From positions 1 to 30,685 of IMG/VR virus record IMGVR_UViG_3300042469_000167: DNA of 30,685 bases. One strand, 5' to 3'. The position numbers were made by a program, and so were the translations under genes. The stretch is from a virus. This document shows positions 1-8,000 of the stretch, piece after piece (within the stretch, counting starts at the first letter, position 1; each line of letters opens with the position of its first letter). The notes under the pieces are model-generated. The model was not told the DNA's origin and made no database searches. It worked only from the letters and a program-made list of their open reading frames with translations.

Positions 1-96
1 GATTCCAGTTATTATAATAATTGGATATCAGTGAGAGTAACAAGAAAACATCTAAACAAATATAAAATAATGCTTGACGAATCTAATTCCATATAG
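1..96 (+). CDS. 3' end of an upstream gene (partial)
   Basis: Frame 1 is open from the first base of the window to a TAG at 94-96, giving 31 residues that include WISVRVTRKH and end KIMLDESNSI. The other two forward frames stop within the first 35 bases, so this is the most likely C-terminal end of a rightward gene that begins outside the window. No family can be named from so short a tail. The sigma70-type promoter at 74-102 overlaps its last codons, a common arrangement in compact phage genomes. An open frame of this length can occur by chance, so confidence is moderate. Confidence 0.4.
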   Translation, partial: DSSYYNNWISVRVTRKHLNKYKIMLDESNSI

Positions 97-102
97 TATA
101 AT
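74..102 (+). promoter_or_regulatory. Sigma70-type early promoter
   Basis: TTGACG at 74-79 (5 of 6 to the -35 consensus) and a perfect TATAAT at 97-102 are separated by exactly 17 bases. Transcription would start near 109, giving a leader of about 25 bases to the ATG at 134. This fits an early phage gene read by unmodified host polymerase. The -35/-10 match and spacing are seen directly; activity is inferred. Confidence 0.7.
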
Positions 103-133
103 AAAGTAAATCTAAACTCTATCGAAACTCTAT

Positions 134-292
134 ATGGAACTAATTCTACTCCTGATTGTTATTATTCTACTAATCCAATCTAATAATAATGCTCTTTCTC
201 TTCTTGCCTCTATTGTTATTCTCGGTGTCGCTGCCTATGCAGTTATTTGGATCGGTGCTCTTGCCTTTGTTGTTGCTCTAATCGGAAATTGA
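134..292 (+). CDS. Small hydrophobic membrane protein, 52 aa
   Basis: The frame runs from ATG 134 to TGA 290-292 and gives 52 residues with two hydrophobic stretches. Residues 2-14 are almost all L, I and V; residues 21-51 are rich in A, V, I, L and G. They are joined by a short polar turn (QSNNN). This is the profile of a small two-segment inner-membrane protein. It lies about 25 bases after the start predicted from the TTGACG-N17-TATAAT promoter. No good Shine-Dalgarno sequence is visible before the ATG. The family is not recognised and no function is claimed. The composition and the well-placed promoter argue for a real early gene. Confidence 0.5.
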   Translation: MELILLLIVIILLIQSNNNALSLLASIVILGVAAYAVIWIGALAFVVALIGN

Positions 293-410
293 ATTCAATC
301 GATTCCTCGGAAATTGATTCCTCTGTCTTCGGAGTCTGTCTTTTCTGATAATGATTTAATGGGAATTTCCAAATTATGAGAATTACTAAGTAGTCTAAGA
401 CAAAAAAGAC

Positions 411-460
411 ATCTTTAGACATCTTTAGACATCTTTAGACATCTTTAGACATCTCTAGAC
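411..460. repeat. Five tandem copies of a 10-bp repeat
   Basis: ATCTTTAGAC occurs four times exactly (411-420, 421-430, 431-440, 441-450), followed by a fifth copy with one change (ATCTCTAGAC, 451-460). The period is about one helical turn. The array could arise by slippage or serve as a phased protein-binding array; the sequence alone does not decide. Confidence 0.95.
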
Positions 461-465
461 ACCAT

Positions 466-490
466 CAGTAAACTTCAGTAAACTTCAGTA
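466..490. repeat. Tandem 10-bp repeat, 2.5 copies
   Basis: CAGTAAACTT occurs at 466-475 and 476-485, followed by a half copy CAGTA at 486-490. It lies six bases after the preceding 10-bp array and has the same period but an unrelated unit sequence. Confidence 0.9.
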
Positions 491-520
491 TAATCACTAA
501 AAACTCCCCTATTCCCTTCA

Positions 521-540
521 TCGAAGATTCTCGAAGATTC
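521..540. repeat. Tandem 10-bp repeat, 2 copies
   Basis: TCGAAGATTC occurs twice in tandem (521-530, 531-540). It is the third 10-bp-period repeat within 130 bases. Confidence 0.9.
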
Positions 541-608
541 TAAAGAATTTCCAATACTTACTAAATCACTTTATTAAATTATTCTATTGCGCTTTACTTC
601 ACGCGCCC

Positions 609-616
609 TATTTATA
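609..616 (-). promoter_or_regulatory. Possible late promoter box TATAAATA, leftward
   Basis: The complement of 609-616 reads TATAAATA, the T4-type late promoter core. It would fire leftward into the 10-bp repeat region, where no gene of convincing length is seen. It may be fortuitous in AT-rich DNA or may drive a non-coding or antisense transcript. Confidence 0.25.
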
Positions 617-617
617 T

Positions 618-636
618 TCGCTCTATAATAGGGCGA
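618..636. repeat. Stem-loop copy 1 of 3
   Basis: The sequence matches TCGCTCTATAATAGRGCGA with G at the variable base. As rightward RNA it folds into an 8-bp stem with one G-U pair and a UAA loop. In leftward RNA that pair becomes a C-A mismatch. A degenerate half copy (GCGCCCTAT, 603-611) lies just before it and could pair with its right arm instead. Confidence 0.85.
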
Positions 637-657
637 GATACGCCAAATACATATAGA

Positions 658-676
658 TCGCTCTATAATAGAGCGA
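658..676. repeat. Stem-loop copy 2 of 3, perfect
   Basis: The sequence matches TCGCTCTATAATAGRGCGA with A at the variable base, so the 8-bp arms are perfectly complementary around a TAA loop on both strands. It begins 40 bases after copy 1. The internal TATAAT has no -35 element at the right distance, so it is not read as a promoter. Confidence 0.9.
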
Positions 677-688
677 GTATTCCCAAGT

Positions 689-707
689 TCGCTCTATAAT
701 AGGGCGA
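689..707. repeat. Stem-loop copy 3 of 3
   Basis: This copy is identical to copy 1 and starts 31 bases after copy 2. It ends three bases before the stop codon of the leftward gene at 710. It could act as a 3' mRNA-stabilising or processing hairpin for that gene, or as a protein-binding site. There is no adjacent T-tract to make it a standard terminator. Confidence 0.85.
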
Positions 708-709
708 TG

Positions 710-1198
710 TTATTGTTGATTCAATTTATAGACAAAACTTCTAGAGATAGTTTCACCATTAGCTTTAGTAACTTTATTTGTTAGATGAAAATCCACAAGA
801 GTATTTGGAATTTGAGAAACAAAGACAGTTGCTTTATAGTCATTAAAGGTACTGGTAGCAATATTAATAGCATTATTACTAGCCACCCAATTTGAGGCTG
901 TCAATATTTCATCAGGAAGCAGCCACAGATTCCATGGAATGGCAGCAAAGATAGCAGTACCCCAAGTAACTTCTTCTTGATTCCAAGTTGGTTGAGTAGA
1001 GCCAGAAGTTCCATTGGTAGTACATTGATAGTAGTAGCCATTATCCGTAGATGGACGACAGATATCACCTTGGCGATAGATGGTTAGCGGAGAGAACAGA
1101 GGGGCACCCCAATACACAGAGATTTTAGTATTATCATCTGGATCAATATAGCCAGTTATTTTCAGCGGACCTTTAGTAGTAGGAGAATAGATTTGCAT
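710..1198 (-). CDS. Virion protein with fibre-tail-adaptor-like domain, 162 aa
   Basis: Two domains can be seen. Residues 40-80 carry the motif GDI-x-RPSTDNGYYYQCTTNG followed by STQPTWN and VTWG. This matches the short aromatic carbohydrate-binding-like motif common in phage structural proteins (GD.V.P...GY.Y.C...G.SG..EPTW). Residues 84-160 (from WNLWLLPDEIL, through NDYKATVFVS, to the C-terminal ETISRSFVYKL) match the Ig-like fold of phage fibre-tail adaptor proteins, in which a transport-style W...S..V segment is followed by a TLTN.I.T..G....RS strand. The start ATG at 1196-1198 is preceded by AAAGG at a good distance. It lies 10 bases after the 1231-residue gene in the same leftward unit, so the two are probably co-transcribed and may form one complex. 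The family assignment rests on motif memory, without a search. Confidence 0.7.
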   Translation of the reverse strand: MQIYSPTTKGPLKITGYIDPDDNTKISVYWGAPLFSPLTIYRQGDICRPSTDNGYYYQCTTNGTSGSTQPTWNQEEVTWGTAIFAAIPWNLWLLPDEILTASNWVASNNAINIATSTFNDYKATVFVSQIPNTLVDFHLTNKVTKANGETISRSFVYKLNQQ

Positions 1199-1208
1199 TT
1201 TATTACCT

Positions 1209-4200
1209 TTATAATAATTTAATTTGTATAATAGTATCTTTAGTTTGAGTTTTAATCAGAATATTTTGCTGCATATTTTTTTCTATACAAACTACTTGTT
1301 GATTTACATGCACTAGATTATTATTATCATTATTAACCACTAGTATTTTTAATTCATTACCATAATCTTTTCTAGCCAGAAGATCAGCAAGAAGAACAGA
1401 GCAAGAATTATTAGAGGATATATGCGCATTAAGAACAACCGCAGTAGTAAGATTTTGGGTAGATATTACATTTACAGCAAGATGTTTAGATAATTTAATC
1501 CCAGTAGAGATATCACCCTGAGCAGATACATCAGCGATTAGCGTATCAGATAGAAGAACAATACCTGTATTTAATTGCGCAAGATTTGCAACAATACAAG
1601 AGTCTTCAGCCCCAAGATATATTTCAGTTGTTAATTCAGCCGAGGCAAGCGATTCAGCTGCAACATTAGCCTCTATAGTAATGCTAGTCGTAATAACCGG
1701 AACATAGAGAATAGCAGCATTTACAATAAGCGTCTCAGATTCTAGTACAATTTCCGGTAATATCAGATTTGCATTTACATTAACAGAGCTTAGAGCTGCG
1801 ATATCTAAATATATTTCAGTTATTAATTCAGGAGAAGATATACTAACATTGGAGATTATATTTACATCAAGCGGAATTTCAGTTAATAGATTTGAATTAG
1901 CCTGAACATCAATTACTACTGTATCAGATAGAAGAACAATACCTGTGTTTAATTGAGCAGCATTAGATACAACACAAGAATCAATTGATTCAAGTTTAAT
2001 ATCGGTAACCAATGTACTAGCATTAGCCGATGCAATAATATCTAGATTTGCATTAAGTGGTATTTGTGTTGTTAAGTCAGCAGAGATAGATGTTATATCA
2101 ACTACTGAGCCAAGAAGAACAACACCTGTATTTAATTGAGCTGCATTAGATACAACACAAGAATCAATTGAGGCTAATTGGATATTGGTAACCAATGTAC
2201 TAGCATTGGCCGATGCAATATTATCTAGATTTGCATTAAGTGGTATTTGTGTTGTTAAGTTAGCATCAATTTCAGAAACATTGGTTATCGAACCAAGAAG
2301 AACAACACCTGTATTTAATTGAGCTGCATTAGATACAATACAAGAATCAATTGAGGCTAATTGGATATTGGTAAGTAGATTAGCCGTTGCACTTGTTACA
2401 TCGGAAATAGATGCACCTAATGCAACATTAGTAACTAATTCAGCAGGATTAATGGTTACTTGAGAAGTTACCGAACCAAGAAGAACAACACCTGTATTTA
2501 ATTGAGCTGCATTTGATACAACACAAGAATCAATTGATTCAAGTTTAATATTGGTAAGTAGATTAGAAGTTGCAGAGGAAATGCTTACTACATTACTTGT
2601 TGTGGTAATAGATGTTACTAATCTAACAGGATTAACTGTTACTTGAGAAGTTACTGAACCAAGAAGAACAACACCTGTATTTAATTGAGCTGCATTTGAT
2701 ACAACACAAGAATCAATTGATGCTAATTTAATTGCAGTTGATAATCCTGCAGTTGCCACCGAAGAATTTGTTATCTCACCGGCAAGCGTTATATTATTTG
2801 TAAGATTAGCCGTTACTACTGAAGAAACTTTTAAATTTCCACGTACTATTGACTGTACACTTAATTCTGCTTGATTAGAAACAACACATTGATCAATAGA
2901 TGCTAATCTAATACGAGTTCTTAGTGCAGCAGAGCCAGTTGTATTAGCAATACTTGCAGCATTGAATAATACTCTAGTAAATAAATTACCCGATGCTGTT
3001 GATCTTGAGTATACAGTTACTGGTACTATTCTTCCTTGTGATATTGTACCATCAATACTTACTTGTAAATTTGCAGCAAGTTGTATTTGTGTAATTAAAT
3101 TTGGAGAAGATATACCAACTTCAGTAAATATAGAGCTATTTGCTAGAATACTAGTTGTAATATCTGATATGGTATTAGCAATTGTATTAGCAGAACCTCT
3201 AACAAGAATGCTGGTTGTTAATCCAGAAGTTGTATTGGCAACTGTATTAGCAGAACCGATCGCAAGAATACTGGTAGTTAAACCAGAAGCTGTATTGGCA
3301 ACTGTATTAGCAGAACCGATCGCAAGAATACTTGTTTGAATGGTAGTTGCATTAGCAGAAACTACATCTTCTATAGATCCAAGAAGAACAATTCCGGTAT
3401 TTAAATATGCTGCATTAGATACAATACAAGTATCAATAGCCGCTAATTCAATGCTAGTTGTAATATCTGATATGGTATTAGCAATTGTATTAGCAGAACC
3501 AATCGCTAGAATACTAGTTGTTAATCCAGAAGTTGTATTGGCAACTGTATTAGCAGAACCTCTAGCGAGAATATTTGTAGATAAACCAGAAACTGTATTA
3601 GCAACTGTATTAGCAGAACCTCTAGCGAGAATACTTGTCTGAATGGTAGTTGCGTTAGCAGAAACAATATCCGTTATCCCTGCGGCAACAGTAATACTTG
3701 TTGTTAATCCAGATACAGTATTAGCAATAGTGTTAGCAGAAACAACAGGAGTAATACTTGTTGTTAAACCAGAAGCTGTATTGGCAACTGTATTAGCAGA
3801 ACCTCTGGTAAGAATACTTGTCGTTAGAGCAGAATTGGCTGACGCTATATCTAGGGCAGAACCAAGAAGAACAATTCCGGTATTTAGATATGCAGCATTA
3901 GATACAATACAAGTATCAATAGCCGCTAATTCAATACTTGTTTGAATAGTAGTTGCATTAGCAGAAGCAATATCTGTTATCTCTGCAGCAACAGTAATAC
4001 TTGTTGTAATATTGGAATTAGCTGATACTATTACATCAGAAATAGTTCCTGCTATTTTAATACTTGTTGTTAGACCAGAAACTGTATTTGCAATAGTATT
4101 TGCTGATGCAGTTGGTCTAATACTAGTTGTGATATCTGATGCAGTATTAGCAGCTGTATTAGCCGAGCCAATTACAGTAATACTTGTTGTTATATCGGAG

Positions 4201-4904
4201 TTAGCTGTTACTACATCTAGAGCAGAACCAAGAAGAACAATTCCGGTATTTAAATATGCAGCATTAGATACAATACAAGTATCAATGGAGTTTAACTCAA
4301 TACTTGTTTGAATAGTAGTTGCAGCGGCAGAAGCAATATCTGTTATCTCTGCAGCAACAGTAATACTTGTTGTAATATCTGATACTGTATTTGCAACTGT
4401 ATTTACAGAAGCACTTGCAGCGATATTAGTTGTAATATTGGAATTAGCTGTTACTACATCTAGAGCAGAACCTAAGAGAACAATTCCAGTATTTAATTGA
4501 GCTTGATTAGAAACAATACATGAATCTATTGCATTTAATTCAATAGAGGTATGTAGATCTGATATAGCTGTAGCTATATCGATTATAGAACTATTAACTT
4601 TAATTTCTGTGGCTAATTGCGCTCCACTTGTTGCAAGCGCAGCTGCAGCTGCAGCCATAGTTATTTGGGTATTAATTGACGCTGTGCTCAATACAAGAAT
4701 ATCTGTAATAGATGCAGCTATTGTTATATTTGTTGATAGTGGCGCAGTAATATTAGTTACCACAGCAACCGAAGAATTTAAAGAAATTTGTGTTGTGAGA
4801 CTAGCTGTCGATGAACTAAATGAGTTCAGCGAACAGTTAAAATTTTGTTCTCCTCCACCAGAAGAAGATATTGGGTTAGAACCAATTGAATAAAATCCTA
4901 GCAT
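1209..4904 (-). CDS. Giant repeat virion protein, 1231 aa, beta-solenoid-like
   Basis: The N-terminus MLGFYSIGSNPIS resembles the LGFG.LG..PI opening of several phage structural proteins. From about residue 25 to 1160 the protein is a chain of roughly 55 units of 20-21 residues. Each unit ends in [LI][TS]T[SQN]I followed by a hydrophobic residue and is separated by ANT[VI]ANT, VVTANS or similar. Eleven units carry a variant [ID]-x-C-[IV]-V-[SA]-N-x-A-x-L-N-T-G with one cysteine (ten keep LNTG). The regular hydrophobic spacing suggests a beta-solenoid or a beta-rich extracellular fibre. The last 70 residues are a different, lysine-containing tail. The start at 4904 follows AGAGAGAG. The gene is divergent from the main fibre block and heads the leftward unit that includes the adaptor-like gene. 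The exact role (fibre, whisker or decoration) is unknown. Confidence 0.75.
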   Translation of the reverse strand: MLGFYSIGSNPISSSGGGEQNFNCSLNSFSSSTASLTTQISLNSSVAVVTNITAPLSTNITIAASITDILVLSTASINTQITMAAAAAALATSGAQLATEIKVNSSIIDIATAISDLHTSIELNAIDSCIVSNQAQLNTGIVLLGSALDVVTANSNITTNIAASASVNTVANTVSDITTSITVAAEITDIASAAATTIQTSIELNSIDTCIVSNAAYLNTGIVLLGSALDVVTANSDITTSITVIGSANTAANTASDITTSIRPTASANTIANTVSGLTTSIKIAGTISDVIVSANSNITTSITVAAEITDIASANATTIQTSIELAAIDTCIVSNAAYLNTGIVLLGSALDIASANSALTTSILTRGSANTVANTASGLTTSITPVVSANTIANTVSGLTTSITVAAGITDIVSANATTIQTSILARGSANTVANTVSGLSTNILARGSANTVANTTSGLTTSILAIGSANTIANTISDITTSIELAAIDTCIVSNAAYLNTGIVLLGSIEDVVSANATTIQTSILAIGSANTVANTASGLTTSILAIGSANTVANTTSGLTTSILVRGSANTIANTISDITTSILANSSIFTEVGISSPNLITQIQLAANLQVSIDGTISQGRIVPVTVYSRSTASGNLFTRVLFNAASIANTTGSAALRTRIRLASIDQCVVSNQAELSVQSIVRGNLKVSSVVTANLTNNITLAGEITNSSVATAGLSTAIKLASIDSCVVSNAAQLNTGVVLLGSVTSQVTVNPVRLVTSITTTSNVVSISSATSNLLTNIKLESIDSCVVSNAAQLNTGVVLLGSVTSQVTINPAELVTNVALGASISDVTSATANLLTNIQLASIDSCIVSNAAQLNTGVVLLGSITNVSEIDANLTTQIPLNANLDNIASANASTLVTNIQLASIDSCVVSNAAQLNTGVVLLGSVVDITSISADLTTQIPLNANLDIIASANASTLVTDIKLESIDSCVVSNAAQLNTGIVLLSDTVVIDVQANSNLLTEIPLDVNIISNVSISSPELITEIYLDIAALSSVNVNANLILPEIVLESETLIVNAAILYVPVITTSITIEANVAAESLASAELTTEIYLGAEDSCIVANLAQLNTGIVLLSDTLIADVSAQGDISTGIKLSKHLAVNVISTQNLTTAVVLNAHISSNNSCSVLLADLLARKDYGNELKILVVNNDNNNLVHVNQQVVCIEKNMQQNILIKTQTKDTIIQIKLL
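3331..3936 (-). repeat. 303-bp higher-order repeat inside the 1231-aa gene
   Basis: A marker segment (plus-strand cttgt[ct]tgaatggtagttgc and close variants) recurs at 3331, 3634 and 3937, exactly 303 bases apart, and again at 4303. Each 303-bp period equals 101 residues, or five 20-21-residue units. The copies are closely similar in DNA, which indicates recent duplication of a block of five units. Confidence 0.75.
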
Positions 4905-4939
4905 ACTCTCTCTATTAAATTCTTAGATTAATAATCAAG

Positions 4940-4948
4940 TATTTATTA
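4940..4948 (-). promoter_or_regulatory. Late-promoter-like box TAATAAATA, leftward
   Basis: On the minus strand 4948-4940 reads TAATAAATA. Its last eight bases match the T4 late core TATAAATA at 7 of 8. It lies 35 bases before the ATG of the leftward 1231-aa gene, a spacing shared by other boxes in this window. Confidence 0.5.
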
Positions 4949-4952
4949 AATA

Positions 4953-4961
4953 TAATAAATA
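4953..4961 (+). promoter_or_regulatory. Late-promoter-like box TAATAAATA, rightward
   Basis: TAATAAATA lies four bases from its mirror-image partner on the other strand, so the gap 4905-5024 looks like a symmetrical divergent late promoter. It would drive the whole fibre block starting at 5025 (or the leader at 4993, 31 bases downstream). Confidence 0.5.
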
Positions 4962-4992
4962 GTTTATATTTAGATTTACTACAGGAAATAAC

Positions 4993-5040
4993 ATGGATTT
5001 TTCGCTTATTGATGGGAGTATTGCATGTCTTTACAGTTAA
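4993..5040 (+). CDS. Possible 15-aa leader peptide before the fibre gene
   Basis: ATG 4993 is preceded by AGGAAATAAC, the ribosome-binding pattern seen before several genes of this block (19976, 23371, 24048). The frame encodes 15 residues (MDFSLIDGSIACLYS) and stops at 5038-5040, 16 bases inside the large fibre gene in another frame. It could couple translation to the fibre or be a remnant of a lost gene start. Its context is better than its length, so it is offered as a candidate only. Confidence 0.35.
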   Translation: MDFSLIDGSIACLYS

Positions 5041-8000
5041 ACGACAGAGTAAAAGAAACTTCCACCACAACAGGAACAGTTCCGATCGTATTAAATGGTG
5101 CTTCAATTGGATACCAAAGTATTTCATCAGCTATTTCACCTGGAAATTCATTTCCATATGTTATTGAATTAACTGGTGGAGCTCAATGGGAAATTGGCAT
5201 TGGAACATATGTAAGCGGAAATAATTCCATAATCAGAACTCAAGTTTTAAGTAGTTCTGATTCGGGTAATAAAGTTGATTTTTTATCCGGATCTAAAAAT
5301 GTATTTATAACTGTACCTGCTGCATATACTGCATTAACTGCTCGTGGATTATCACAATTCTCTGCAACAAGTAGTGCTGAATTAGCAAGTATAATTTCCG
5401 ATGAAACTGGATCAGGTAAATTAGTATTTTCAAATAATGCGATTTTAGTTACTCCAGATATTGGTAGAGCTAATGGTACATCATTAACATTATCTGGAGA
5501 TTTATCGGTAACAGGAAACGTTTATCTATCTGGAAATGTTACAACATTAAGTTCAAATAACCTTTCTATCCATGATCCATTAATTTATCTGGCACAAGAA
5601 AATCCTGCAAATCTTCAAGATATAGGCATTGTTGGGCATTTTACAAGCGATCATTATCAGCATACTGGATTAGTTAGGGATGCAACAGATGGAGTTTGGA
5701 AATTCTTTTCTAATGTTGCTAGCGAACCAACAACTACAGTAGATTTTACTGGTGTAATATATGATACAATTCAAGTTGGATCGATAAATACATCAAATGC
5801 CGTTTTTTCTACTGCAAATGGCTCTGCACCGTTTTCTGTTGTATCTAATACCTTAGTATCAAATCTTAATGCGGATCTCCTTGACGGACAACATGGAACG
5901 TATTATACTGGATTAACTAGTTCTGCGTTTAATCAAGCCAATTCAGCATATACAACTGCTAATACTGGGGTTTCAATTGGCCAAGAAGCATTCTCTCAGG
6001 CTAATGCTGCATATACGCAAGCGAATACAGGAACAACGATAGGATTAAGTGCGCTTAGTCAAGCGAATTCAGCCTATACTGCCGCTAATGTTGGAATAGC
6101 AACTGGTCAGGCTGCATTTGGTCAAGCTAATGTTGGAATTACATTAGCTCAAACTGCATTCTCTCAGGCAAATGCTGCATATAATCAAGCCAATGTTGGA
6201 ATAATAATTGGTCAGGCTGCATTTGGTCAAGCCAATTCTGCATATAATCAAGCTAATGCTGCTTATGCTCAGGCAAATGTTGGAATAGCAGTTGGCCAAG
6301 CTGCATTTGGTCAGGCTAATGTTGCATATAATCAAGCTAATACTGGAGTTACAATTGGCCAAGGAGCGTTCGGTCAGGCTAATGTTGCATATAATACTGC
6401 TAATACTGGAATTACAGTTGGTCAAGCAGCGTTTTCTCAGGCTAATGCTGCTTATAATACTGCCAATACTAAATTTTCTGCTAACGGTGGAACTATTAGT
6501 GGATCGGTAACAATTACTAATGATTTAAATGTTTCTGGAAATGTATATTTAAGCGGTAATGTTACAACAGTAAGTTCAACGAATTTAATTGTAAATGATC
6601 CAATACTTTATTTAGCAAATAATAATATTGGTAATACACAAGATATCGGTTTTGTTGGTCATTTTACAAATTCGTCATATCAACATACAGGTTTAGTTAG
6701 AAAAGCTAGTGATGGAATTTGGAGATTATTTTCCAATGTATCAACTGAACCAACTTCCACTGTTGATTTTACTAATGGCATTTATGATACATTACAAATT
6801 GGTTCATTAATAGCATCGAATGCAAATTTCTCTATTACTGGAGCAGCGCCATTTACAGTAACTTCTAATACAGTAGTTGTAAATCTTAATGCTGATTTAC
6901 TTGATGGGCAGCATGGAACATATTATACTGGGTTAACTGGAGTTGCATTTGATCAAGCAAACTCTGCATATAATCAGGCTAATACTGGAATTACCGTTGG
7001 CCAAACAGCCTTTACTCAGGCTAATGCTGCATATAATCAGGCTAATACCGGAATAACAATTGGTCAAGCAGGATTTGATCAGGCTAATTCTGGATTTAAT
7101 CAGGCAAATGTTGGAATAACAATTAGTCAAACAGGATTTAATCAAGCCAATGCTGCATATAATCAGGCTAATACCGGAATAACAATTGGTCAAGCAGGAT
7201 TTGATCAGGCTAATTCTGGATTTAATCAAGCCAATGCTGCATATAGTCAAGCCAATACCGGAATAGTAACTGGTCAGGCTGCATTTGGTCAGGCTAATTC
7301 TGCATATAATCAAGCTAATACCGGAATAACAATAGGTCAAGGAGCATTTGGTCAAGCTAATTCTGGATTCAATCAAGCAAATTTAGCCTATACTGCTGCT
7401 AATACGGGAATTTCTATTGCTCAAACTGCATTCTCTCAAGCAAATGCAGCTTATGCTCAGGCAAATACCGGAATTACAATTGCACAAACTGCCTTTGGTC
7501 AAGCAAACTCTGGATTTAATCAAGCTAATGCAGCTTATGCTCAGGCAAATGTTGGAATAGCAATAGCTCAATCGGCATATAATCAAGCTAATTCTGAACC
7601 AATTGGAAAAAGTGCTTTTGACCAAGCCAATGCCGCATATACTGCAGCTAATACTGGAATTACAGTTGGTCAAGCAGCATATACTCAAGCTAACGCTGCT
7701 TATAATACAGCCAATACAAAATTTTCTGCCAATGGTGGAACAATTTCCGGATCAGTTACGATTACAACTGATTTAAATGTTACGGGAAATGTTTATCTTG
7801 GTGGTAATGTTACCACATTAAGTTCAAATAATTTATCTATTAACGACCCGTTAATTTATCTAGCTCAAGATAATCCAGCTAACTTACAAGATATCGGTTT
7901 GGTTGGGAATTTTACATCTGACCGTTATCAGCATACTGGATTAGTTAGAGATGCTTCTGATAATATGTGGAAATTGTTTTCTAACGTTGCATCTGAGCCA

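Larger units (their letters stand above)
293..709. other. Non-coding convergent intergenic region with repeats
   Basis: No reading frame of convincing length is seen on either strand. The 10-bp tandem repeats put stops in all frames. The region lies between a rightward gene ending at 292 and a leftward gene ending at 710, so both transcripts run into it. It holds three families of 10-bp direct repeats (411-460, 466-490, 521-540), three copies of a 19-bp stem-loop (618-707), and a perfect 12-bp palindrome at 288-299 just across its left edge. A classical terminator with a U-tract was not found. Confidence 0.7.

Noticed and set aside
411-540. CRISPR-like array
   Set aside because: Repeat units are 10 bp and contiguous, with no spacers, and no Cas genes are near.
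618-707. Three TATAAT boxes in the stem-loops as sigma70 promoters
   Set aside because: No -35-like hexamer lies 16-18 bases before copies 1 or 2, and the TATAAT is explained by the palindrome.
2962-4893. Several rightward open frames of 94-125 codons, two of exactly 100 codons with the same start
   Set aside because: They lie opposite the leftward 1231-aa gene and repeat with its 303-bp period. Their composition mirrors the other strand's low-complexity units and they have no ribosome sites.
6144-7688. Leftward frames rich in Ile, Ser, Cys and Leu opposite the heptad region
   Set aside because: They are shadows of the repeated QAN codons on the coding strand. The residue mix is a by-product and no start signals are seen.
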